This document shows, in pieces, positions 10,201 to 22,200 of a stretch of 64,000 nucleotides of DNA. The notes under the pieces were generated by a model, which was not told the origin of the DNA, searched no databases, and saw only the letters and a program-made list of their open reading frames with translations. The position numbers were made by a program, and so were the translations under genes. Position 1 is the stretch's first letter; every line of letters begins with the position of its first letter. The DNA is from Agapetus fuscipes (taxonomy: Eukaryota; Arthropoda; Insecta; Trichoptera; Glossosomatidae): positions 62,001-126,000 of the forward strand of contig OX637340.1 in the NCBI GenBank assembly GCA_951799405.1, read 5' to 3'.

Positions 10201-13200
10201 CACTTTCACTCTCAGGGTCAAATCCTTCAGCTTCCTGATCCAGAGCCAACTCTTCCAACGATTCAATGACCCACTTCAAGGGTTCAACCAAACCTGAAAC
10301 ATAAATTGTAATTTCAAAGCCATTCTTGTGATTATGCTAAGCAAGCCAAATTTGTGTTAATTCCTTGGTATAAGACTGTGACTCAAATATGAGATTTTTC
10401 CCCACATTTAACAAGCCTACTAACGCTTACAAAGGTAAGGTTGGTTGGTCACCATATGCATAAACGAAAACCATTCTAAGCGCTACTGAGGTTCAAGTGA
10501 AATGTTAACATGATTGGTGAATGCAGGGTTTCATGTATGATATTTATGTTCATCCTAAGTCGTCGTGCAGAGAGGGTGCCTCTTGAAGACGTTAGCTAGG
10601 TTGCCAAACGTCCAGAATTATGTAAGTTCTGCTATAATGGTTCGCCTAATATCCTAAAAGTTTGATTACTTAACTGTGAAGTAATTATAATTGTAAAGGG
10701 TTTTATGTATGTTGAAACCAACGGGGAAATATAAGGCGAAATGGCGATCGTTGATTTCCGGTGAGTTCAATAAATTTCGCTACACCAATATCACACACAG
10801 CTGTTACTGTTACTGTATCCTGCCGCCGTTCCACTAGGGGTGGCCGGTACCTCCGCAGATGCGCCTCCACTTTTTTCTGTCCTTACAAACCACTTTCATT
10901 TCCTCAATATTCATCACCTTTTTCATACATACTCTTCTCTTATTTTCACTCTGCAGGTTCCATTCTTTCGCAATCTCACCTATTTGGTCTAAGCATTCTT
11001 TCCTCGGCCTTCCCCTTCCGCGCTTTCCTCTGACATTTCCTTTGTACACTTTCTTCGTTAGTCGTTCATCATCCATTCTTTCGAGATGTCCGAACCATCT
11101 CATCGTACTTTTTTGTACTTTCATTCTCATATTCTCTTTTATACCACACTCGTTCATCACCCAATCATTACGTACTCTATCATTCAGTGTCTTTCCAGCC
11201 ATTGCTCTCAGGTAAGCCATTTCAACCGTACATACTTTACTCAGCTCACATTCATTAACTGTCCACGCCTCACTTCCATACATCAATGTCGGAACCAATA
11301 TGCCATTGTGGACCGCCAATCTCATATTCTTCGTAAGTTTCCTATTTCTTGCAATTCTTCCAATCGTTCCCATTACACTTCTTCCTCTACTAGCACGCTT
11401 TTCCAATTCTTTCGTCAATTTCCCATTCGACTCAAACTTGCTTCCCAGATAATCAGCGCCTACCCAAAAGCAGTAACAGCTGACATGGTGATTATGGTGT
11501 GGACCAATTAGTGTGTGACATTTGTTCAGCCAATTTGCTTGTTAATGTTGAGAACACTAGCGCCTATTAAAGATGTACAGACGACAATCAACCGAAACCA
11601 TCTACACTGCTTTAAGTTTCAATGTATGTCAATCCAAATGCACCCAATTTTTTTTTGTATAGAAACTAAAACTATTTTCTATTGATATTTTCAGTTGGAG
11701 GTCACTACTCGAAAGTAAATAGTGAATAATCCTAGATGTGTAGGTACATAGTTTTTTTTGGTAAAAATGAAATTTTAAAAAAATATGCTACCTGCATTTA
11801 CAGCATCTATCAGGGATTTGACAACTTCAGTGCTTGTCATTGCTGAACTGGATCCTTGAGATTTGGATTCCTTTCTGCTGTTCTTTTTGGAGCTGAGGGT
11901 AGGTGTCTTGTTGGTCCTCTTTCTTGATGAACTGTCTTCAGAAGCTGAACCATCACTGTCTGATGAGGCTTCATCTGAAAAATAGAATTACCACAATAAT
12001 GAATAAAATAAAGAACTCGGTGAAGATAAAAATTACAAAGATTTACTTTCAGATTGTACATTCTTACATTAAATCTAAATCTAAGCTGCAAGGATATGTA
12101 TCATTTGACATTCATATTAAATGCATTCCCACAAGCAGACACGCATAATTTCGCACTCACACATGCCGCATGTGGACCTACAATATAAAAACCCAATTCT
12201 CAAATGGACAAAAGCCCTGCAACTCTTGCCGACCTTCCCTGAAACAGGGGTGACATTGGCAAAGTGAACCATTTTTTACAGTATGGGTGGTCAGCCTCAT
12301 ACCAAACTATAAGTCAAGGAATACAAGCAATTCATTACATTTGAGTATATATATATATTTATATTTTTTTAAGAAATCCTGTGCGGGAGATTCCCTAGAT
12401 TCTAAAGACTCTAGGGGTCTATGACACTTGTTGTAGTGCCGCAGAGGGGTACTAAACATATTCTAGAAAAGTGATTTTGTTTAAAAGCCTCAGATTTAAA
12501 CGCCAGCATTACAGATCAGCCGCCATTTCTTTCGGTCCTTGCATACTACTTTTATTTCATCCAGAGTCATAACCTTTTGAAATTATAATTGTCCAAGCTC
12601 TCCTTTTATTATGACTCTGGATATCCCATTCATTCGCTATTTCGGAAATTTACATTACATTTACATTCCTAGATTGTAATGGACCCGGGAACAAATTCCA
12701 TAGACAAGAAAATTATGGCATTGGGAAATGGCAAAGAAATATCTTGTTATTTATTGCTAAGCACTCTAGTCACGTAGATGGGTATCGCCGTCGAAATTTG
12801 TACCTTTTGTCTTGTGCGCGTGTCGCCTAATGATTTTCAGTTTTTTCATAAAAACTGGTGATGTCTACTGAATTCTAGATTTATTAGAGTAAAGTATTTG
12901 AAAAGCGTATCGAAATACAAAAAAAATCTGCAAAAAGCATGAAGTGGCGATGTAATTAAAAAATATAACAAAATCGCCTTTTTTCCATTCTCATACAAAT
13001 TTTACATGTCCGCAATCCGTTTTTGACCCTTTGATGGCTGGATACGATAAAAAATAGTCAAAATTTTATAAAGTTGAGTATTTTTTCATATACCTTAGTA
13101 ACGTATCTTTTGTTTTCTGTACTAGCCACAATAATATTTATTTATTTATACACGAAATATTAGTTGCTAATGGTTGTCTCAATTTTTGGTTCCGAAATTT

Positions 13201-16200
13201 TTCTTTTAGTGTGTTACCATTTTCATTGAAACTGACAAAAATCTTGGATCCCTAAGTGTTTTTTCGCGTATGGTAACTCTTTGATGTAGTATGGAAAACA
13301 CAAAAAAACTGATTCGCTACCTTCATTTTCTTCTGAGAGGGTCTACGTCTCAGCCGTAAACTTGTCGTGATTGTTTTGAGTGGGATTTAGTTTGGAATGA
13401 TTAGGGTAAATATCGGAATCTGTTGTCAATGGTGTATTGTCTATAATCTATAATCTATAAGCTAAGTTGCAAGGATATATTCATTCAAAGCTCTCAGATG
13501 TATGCCCACAACAAACACGTGTAGTTCGCGCTTACAAATGCTGATTGTGTAGGTACTTACAAATAAAATTCAAACCTCAAATGAACATAAGCCCCACAAC
13601 TTTTGCCGACCTTCCCTGAAACAGAGGTGACACTGGCAAAGTGAACCATTTTTTACAGTATGGGTGGTCAGCCTCATACCAACCTATAAGTCAAGGAATA
13701 CGAGTAATAAATAACATTTAAGTATAAAAAAACAACAAAATCTTAAAAATAAATCTATACAAAAAAAGTCAAAAATTTCTTATGCAAAAAATGTAGCAAA
13801 CTAATAAAGCAACATTACAAATCAGCATTGCAGATAAGCCGCCACTTCTTCCTGTCCTTGCATACTTCTTTTATATCATCCAGAGTCATAACCTTTATCA
13901 TACAAGTTCTCCTTTTATTATGACTGGATATCCCATTCACTCGCTATTTCGAAAATTTGGTCCATCTACTTAGGTCCGTCTACTTAGAGTGTGTTTTTAT
14001 AATTGCTGGTATTATTAGTTTTCAAATAAATCAATTTTAGGATCATGTCGGGCGTGTTTTTTATTGACGAACGCCACCGTAACCGTTACCGCGCTACGTC
14101 ACATTTGTAAGATTAAGGCATATTAATATTGGTTAAAAAATTATACTTACTTAAAATAAAAATAAACCCAACTAAGCTACACATATAGCGTAACTTCTTG
14201 CCGCGTTATCCCCGAAGGGGTCGCAACACTGAAAATCATTAGGCGACACACGCACAAGACAAAAGGTACAAATTTCGACGGCGATACCCAGATGTGTTTG
14301 CCTATAATCTATAAATCTATAATCTAAGTTGCAAGGATATATTCATTCAAAGCTCTCAGATGTATGCCCACAAACAAACACGTGTAGTTCGCGCTTACAA
14401 ATGCTGATTGTGTACTTACAAATAAAATCCAAACCTCAAATGAACATAAGCCCTGCAACTCTTGCCGACATTCCCTGAAACAGGGGTGACATTGGCAAAG
14501 TGAACCATTTTTTACAGTATGGGTGGTCAGCCTCATACCAACCTATAAGTCAAGGAATACGAGTAAAAAATAACATTTAAGTATAAGAAAACAACAAAAC
14601 CTTAAAAATAAATCTATACAAAAAAAGTAAAAAAAAAAAAGAAATGTCTTATGCAAAAAATGTAGCAAGCCAATAAACCAACATTAAAAATCAGCATTGC
14701 AGATTAGCCGCCACTTCTTCCTGTCCTTGCATACTTCTTTCATTTCATCCAGAGTCATAACTTTTTTCATACAAGTCCTCCTTTTATTATGACTGCTGAG
14801 GAAAAAATGTATTTTCAAATTTGTACTGAATTTATCGAGAAGCTATGTGCATAAGCTCCAAAAAATTATGTAAACTTATATAACATATGAACCTTAAAAT
14901 ATGTTAATACATCTTTGCAACTCAGATTAAGGATGAACAATATGTGTGGTCAAAAATCTTAGACATTTTGTATATGTATGACAAGTATTTGACTATGTCT
15001 AAATTTTTTTTTTGTTTTGTGGTGCAGTCTGTCTTCATATACATACAATGTAGCGCCACTGCGTTTCCCCCAGTCAACTACAACAGAACGCCACTGGTCA
15101 CTGCCCGGCGAAAACAATAGACCGCCCAGAACAAAGGGATCTACGGCGATCTCTCATTGGCCGACACTAGCTAGGAGCCGACAGTCGACTTATTAACTGT
15201 AGTATAAAGATGGGCCGCTGTCGGTTGGGAAGGCAGCACAATCTCAACACTCGACGAGAAGACACAGCTAGACCCTGGGAAAGAAGAAGACAGCAGCAGA
15301 CTGGACTACTCTCCAACGGCGAGAGACTTCCCTGCATGGAAGATCTTCACAACACCAGCCGAGACAACCGTCTCCTTCGCTGGATAACCTGCCCAACACC
15401 AAAAGGTCCTTTTTAGGACCACGCTTTACTTTACTCAAAAGTTACTGGTTTTCTGTCCAGCCCTTCTCCAATATTCCTCCCATTCTCCAATCTTGAAGAA
15501 GCTGTGGAAACACGGACCACTCTCCAGCGGCGAGAGACTTCACTGCCTGGAAGACCTTCGCAACACCAGCAGACGCCGATACAACCGTCTCCTTCGCTGG
15601 ATAATCTTCCCAACACCGGAAGGTCCCTTTTAGGACCACACCCTACTCAAAAGTTATCGGTGTTCTGGCCAGCCCTTCTCCAACATCATCCACCTCGCCT
15701 CAGCTGATCTTGCTACTGCACCAGGCCACAAGGATCCCTGGAGGATCCCTCAGCAGGCGCAACGAGCACTCGCAAGAAAGGACACGCCCGCCTACAGTCT
15801 ACGGGAACAGACTGTGGCGCCAAAATTTTAAATAACGAACCGAAATATTATAAATCCAAAACTCTGTAAATAATTCTTCCAATAAACCGATGTTCCCACA
15901 GTTTTATTAGAATTAGAACTTTAAGACATTTTTAAAGGTACAAATTTGTGTCTGTATTTTTTACATCCAAAATGCTATGAGATATCATAGCATCATTCAT
16001 GCATACGTACTATACCATTTTGTAAATTCCCGTCCTCCATACTTTCAGCAACCCCACCTTTATTTCAGAAACGAGGTATAAGTGGGCGCACAGGAATACA
16101 GCCATCATGAATACGAGTGAAGTATGACTGAAGCTAAATAAATAAAGGGCTGACACAGAAGATAAATAAATAATATTTTTCGAGTGAATGGCCGAAATCC

Positions 16201-19200
16201 ATCCAGCCTCTCGAGTTCAAAGGGAATCCGAAGTGGAGGAACAATGAGAGGGGACTTATGTATGAGCATGATCCCTCTCTTTACCAAAGCCACATTACAT
16301 GACTTTAATATTTAACTTTTGCATTCTTTTCCAGAAAAATGGAAAAATACATGAATAATTTATTTGTAAATCTACGTAAAAGTAACGATGGTTTCATGAT
16401 AAAAAGATCTACATCAAAGAAAATTCTGTAAAAGTAAGGTCAGGTTGGGAAGTGAATGTATCTTAAATCAAAAGCTTTGGTCGTGCTCCTGACACAATGT
16501 GCTTGGGACAAAGATGACGTGTGGAAGACATAGCGCAGGCCCTCAGTGCAGAACATATTATAGGAGATGTGTGAAGTGGGCCTCCATATCGCTGCCCTAG
16601 TTCAATACTCAGACATCTTACACAAAGCTAGTTTCGAGAAAATCGAAAAAGAAGGTTTGTAATCGCTATGATAATTACAGTTAACTTTGTTTTAAAGTCA
16701 CTTAACGCAACAATGTGTAGCTTAGTTGCATTAAGTGACTTTAAAACAAAGTTAACTGTAATTATCATAGCGATTACAAACCTTCTTTTTCGATTTTCTC
16801 GAAACTAGCTTTGTGTAAGATGTCTGAGTATTGAACTAGGGCAGCGATATATTGGCGTTTTGACTGCTTGACATTGTGTTAGTAGATCTCGCGAGGACCG
16901 GGAAATCCGCGGCGCTTACGTGTTTTCTTTGTAGATATGCCCAGTTCGTGGACAAACTACTTGCAACAATGAATCTAAATTACAGTAAAATTAAAGACAA
17001 AATAACAGTAAGCTCTGGAAAATTTATGATTTTACAAAAGAAAACATTTAACATAATGATGACGTCGATGTGATTCGGTCAATAAATCTAACGAATAGGC
17101 CACCAGAAACTGGAAACGATAGTCGTGGTGACGGCCCAGAGAAGCACGATGTGTTGGTCAAGGTGGCGGACTGTAGCGCGGAAGGAGAGTGGATCTGAAG
17201 AAGGAAGATGTTGGACCAACAGTGATGGCTGTGATTGGTTGCGAGGTCAAGACCAGCCAATGGTGATGATATTAATCAGATGATTCACGCAGTTTACAAA
17301 TTATAACTCGGATTTTCCTACAGCAAATCTTACTTAGCATCTCACAATGAGTTGCACATTTTATTTTCGTCGCGTTACTCACAGGCAGCAAGTAGAACCA
17401 TTCGTACAAACACACATTGAACTAAAAAATACAGAAATAGACAAAAAATGTACAATATTAATTTACAAGAAAGTAAAAGCAACACAGGTCGGAATGAATA
17501 AAAACCAAAGTTTCAACCCCCGCAAAGAAAAACCTTTTATAGCGATTGTAAACACGAGGGAAGGGCGCGTACAAATATTGAAAAATGTCACCACGCTGTA
17601 TACCTAGGCTATGTACGAGTATGGCTGGGAATCTATCAAGATCACACAAATTGCAGTCACATATCATGCCCCCGTATTCATAACCCGAAACATAAATCAC
17701 TACTCCCATCCCCTGTGCAGGTCTCTGGCCCACCCCGCTGTTTATTTAGTGAGGCTCACGTCACACAGCGGGAAGTTGTGTTCCCCTAGGAGCAAGGCTG
17801 CACCCTAGTCGTGGTTCGGAAGAGCAAAACACGCGTGTACCTACTGAGAATGCAGTGCGGTTTCAAAAAATGGCTGAAAATTGACAATGGTTAAATTGAA
17901 TAGGAGTATACGGCTTCTACGACTGGCGGTTGACACAAGAGATTTGCATTTTGGGATTTTTGTGGTCTATCGAAACTGGAGCTCTGATATGGTTAAAATA
18001 GGGGGTTAATTGTATATTACTAAAACAAATCATGTTAACTATGGCGTTATAACCGTGTCGTGACGTCACACGGCCAGGTGATAAAAGGTGGAAAAGGTAA
18101 TCAAACATTTTGTTTTTGGTTGCCAAGGACCGTAATAATATTAGGGTGATTAATTTGGTGAGCGTTGTTTTTGTGTGTATCACACCTCAAGAGCCCTCTG
18201 CGAGCTTGGTCGTCGCTGTACAAAGCACTGATTCTCAAGCAAGACCCAGTTGCTGTTAGGTTGGATGGACCTTTAGTGAGCGGTCTTTGGTAAAGGTATA
18301 TGAATTTTTCACACAGCGAAGAGCATACATATTTGAATATATAAATGGTATATTTTTTGTGCTCCGCCGGGATTCGAGCCAATGACCTTCCATTTACGAG
18401 TCAGAAGTGTTAACCACTAGACTACGGACCGGTAGTCCTATATATGCGTGACGATCGAAATTGCCGAGAAAGTAGTTTTAAAATTAAAATTTGTCCATTG
18501 ACAACAGAGCACAATCACCACTGATGATACTCACAGTACATGTAAGCGAAACGTTTTTGTCGTTCATCTTAGATATTGGAATATAATAACAATAAAAATG
18601 CTAAGTTTAGTGCTTGGACCGGTCCGTAGTCCAGTGGCAACACTTTGGACTCGTAAATGGAAGGTTGTGGATTCGGATCCCGGCGGAGCACAAAAAATAT
18701 ACCATTTATATTTCGAATGTGCTCTTCGCTGGGTTGAAAAATTCATAAAAAAAAACCTTTACCAATGACCGGTCACCAAAGGTCCATCCGGCCTTACAGC
18801 AACTAGGGTCTTGCTTGAGTATTGGCGCTTTGTAGCGACGACCAAGCTCGTACCCCTCTGCGGCACTACAACAAGTGTCATAGACCCCTAGAGTCTTTAG
18901 AATCTAGGGAGTCTCCCGCACAGGATTTCTTAAAAAAAAAAAAAAAAACGAGAGTAATTTTGATCAGCTGCTCTATATCCTGAGGGAAACTGCACTGCCG
19001 CGTGTAAGCCAAGACGAGGTACGCGGTCCTTGCAGAGAGCAGGACTCGAGATGGCATCTGAGTGCATTAGGGGAGAATGCTTTTTAAAATATTTCAATTA
19101 CTTTGCTAAGTGAAATTAAGAGATGGAAGGTCGGATAAAGCCATCTGTGTAGTGGAGTGTTTGTGCGTGAGTAAACCCAAGATGTGATGACAAAATCAAT

Positions 19201-22200
19201 TTATAAAATTTATTGTGTACTTAACAAAAGAGGTACAAATATAAATAGATTTTTGTGATGATTGAGATAAAAATACAGCGTCAGCATCGATCAACGTACA
19301 ATAAATACATGCAGCATCAGAGCCATTTGGCGAGTAGGTACATGGGACATGTAAGCTGGTTCTCATTAATCAGTTTCCAGGCAAGCATCTACGAGAACTA
19401 TCAAACAAAAATCGTTATTAATTTATAAATCTTTTCTTTACGTATGGCGCTGATTTCTTGATTATTTTTTCACCATATGTACCTTCTCCCTATTACGTGA
19501 TATGGTGAGAAACTGAAAAAAGTAACACTTTTTTGTATTTTTAAATAAGCATAGAACATCCTGTATCTGTAACTCTGTCGCCATTTCGCTGGGGATGGCC
19601 AAAGAACAATTGGAATTGGAGCATAATGGCAACAATTAAAAATAAAAATCTGGGATGCATCATGTTATTGAATAGGAAATATTGCAAAATGAGAAATGTT
19701 TTATTGAAAGCGCTACTATTACAAAAATTTGAAAGAATGGAAAATAGTTATTAATGCCACTGCCTAGTAATGATAGTCTTTGTAACACGAGTGCTAGTTT
19801 GTGCCATGAGGCGCAGCCGAATGGCACAATAGACAGCAAGAGTGTTACAAAGACTGATTACGTGCAGTGGCATACAATACTTTTTCTACGACCATGAAAT
19901 AAATAACAAAATAGTAAATAATAGTCATTATAATGTACTCGTCCATTTGAAGTAATTAATACCCCACCATTGTCAAACCGTGTAATTTATCATTCCCCTC
20001 GATTATCTAACCTAATCTGCAAAGATATATTACATTTGGGATTCATTTTAAATTTATGCCCACAAGCAGACACATATAAGGTTGCGCTTATACATGCCGC
20101 ATATGAGGGTTAATATTCAAACCCAAAACTCAAATAAACATAAGCCCTGCAACCACTGAAGCAGGGGTGTCAATGGCAAAGTGAACCAAGTTTTTACAGC
20201 ATAGATGGTCAACCTCATACCGACCTATTAGCCAAGTAATTGTTTAAGTTTGTTTTTTTTGCGGTGCAAATATTTTGCATTACTTTCAAGCCTTCTGTTT
20301 TCCTTCGAAAAAAGGAAAGCTACAATTTGGAGTATTTTGATAAATAACATTGATGAATTATTACACTTTTAACAATTTTTTTTTGACTCTACGCATATAT
20401 TCATTTTCATTTAAACAAAGATTGAACATAGTGGGGAGGAACTTTCAATAAATTGAAAATATTCATGTAATGGCTGACGTTTAAACGTGGTTGCTATGGA
20501 AACGGCCAATAATAGTTTGTTATCGGTCGCTTAGAAGGATAGCTTCATACAAGATTGATACTCGAAATTAAAAAATGGTTCCATTTCTGGCAATGCGCAT
20601 GCGCACATTTTCATTTCAACACCGTTACTAGTTGCGTAATGTAACATTACGCAACGGGTGTGGAAATGTATAGCATTGTGATTGCGTTATCCGTTTTGTC
20701 ATTAGTAAATTACCAAATGGGAGTAGGAAAAACTTATTCATTACATTTTGAACCTGAAATCAAATTTAAATATGGAAAAACTGACTTTAAATTGGTTTAA
20801 AAATAAAAATAAACCTTTTTATAAATAAGGAGGTTACAGTAAAGACTGTAGGTACATACAAAGCCATTCAGTTTTATCGAAATTGTAATTAATTGTAAAA
20901 AATTATAAGCTGATGGGAAAAATATAAAAATTACAAGAAAAACAAGGAGATTAATATCAACTACATAAAAGAAGGTAAGTATGTATGTAGGTTGAAAATA
21001 CGACTAACAAAAAAGAAAAATGTTAAAAAACTTGATTCGCGAAATTTGAAAAAGAAAAACTAGATTACCGTGTCACTTGGGAAAACAAAAAGTTTAGAGT
21101 TTGAAAATTTACAAAAAGAAAAAATTACCAACTCTTGTTATTTTCGTAACATTCTGTGCTGGGCGGCTGGATTTTGTTCACGTTTTCGGCGGCAATATAT
21201 TTATCATTTAGGCGCGCGATGACAGCGAGGGTTCTCGAAAGTTTTTTTTAAAGAATAAAAATTGCTCTTGTAAAGTTTAAAATGAAATATTGTAAATCAC
21301 GAGATTGTAGCAATCTCGAAAGTCATGTCGCTCGGTGTACTAACTTGCTAAACTTACACAAGGCCGTACTGAAAAATTCTGGATTCTCAATAATTTTACC
21401 ACACTATAATCTATAATTCTTCCCTTTAAAAGGGTTGACATTGGCAAAGTGAACACTTTTTTACAGTTAGGTGGTCCGCCTCATATCAACCTATAAATCA
21501 AGCAATACAATTTAACAATATGTAATCTATCTATAATCTAAGTTGCAAATATACTTAACATTTAAGATTTATATTAAATGTATTCCCACTAGTAGACGTG
21601 TTTCAGTTCGCGCTTACATATGCCGCATAAGAACCAACAATATAAAACTCAATCTCAAATGAACATAAACCCTGCAACTCTTGCCGACCTAGCCTGAAAC
21701 AGGGGTGACATTGGCAAAGCGAAACATTTTTACAGTATGGGTGGTCAGCCTCATATCAACCTATAAGTCAAGGAATAAATTATAAAATGAAAACTTCTTC
21801 CTCTAGTGCCGTGTCAGTTCCCCCGACGTTGACCATCACTTCGAAAAATGTCCCCCTATCTCTCGCGTCTTGAAACAGTTCCTCTCTGCCCTTGAAACGG
21901 CGCCATGAAACTGCTTCCTGCCTTTTCACATGCAGCGTTCAGTGTTTTGTACATACCTTTTTATTGGAATGAAAGTAGTGGATCCTTCAAGTGGCCTATT
22001 CCAGATATTTTCAGTGTGCGCCAAAAGACGTCAAGACAAAATGACTCGAGGAATTAATGTCAAATAATAAATCCGTCACCTCTCAGCGACAAATGGCGCG
22101 CGTATAATTTGACGAAAACAAAGGTTCGGAACGCGCGATAAATATTTGATATTGCAATGAAAAGTGAGCGCCATATCTCAGCGCGGCAGAGATTAGCGGG

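Larger units (their letters stand above)
12780..14289. mobile_element. Composite element with 62-bp terminal inverted repeats
   Basis: GGGTATCGCCGTCGAAATTT at the left recurs inverted at the right for about 62 bp, ending at 14289. The arms are nearly identical and include GTGTCGCCTAATGATTTTC. AGAT flanks both sides (12776-12779, 14290-14293), a likely 4-bp duplication. The interior has no transposase. It contains an RTE-A fragment and, next to the right arm, a SINE-2 tail, so it is non-autonomous or a transposed composite. Confidence 0.7.

Noticed and set aside
3401..10293. A functional link between the macro-domain Gag and the PARP1-binding-type exons of timeout that flank it
   Set aside because: The nearness is intriguing but is most simply chance; the element lies in an intron and is on the opposite strand.
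18500..18560. CTGATGA ... GCGAAAC pattern resembling a hammerhead ribozyme
   Set aside because: The bases flanking the two core motifs do not form convincing stems I and III, and the required cleavage triplet is not placed between paired segments.
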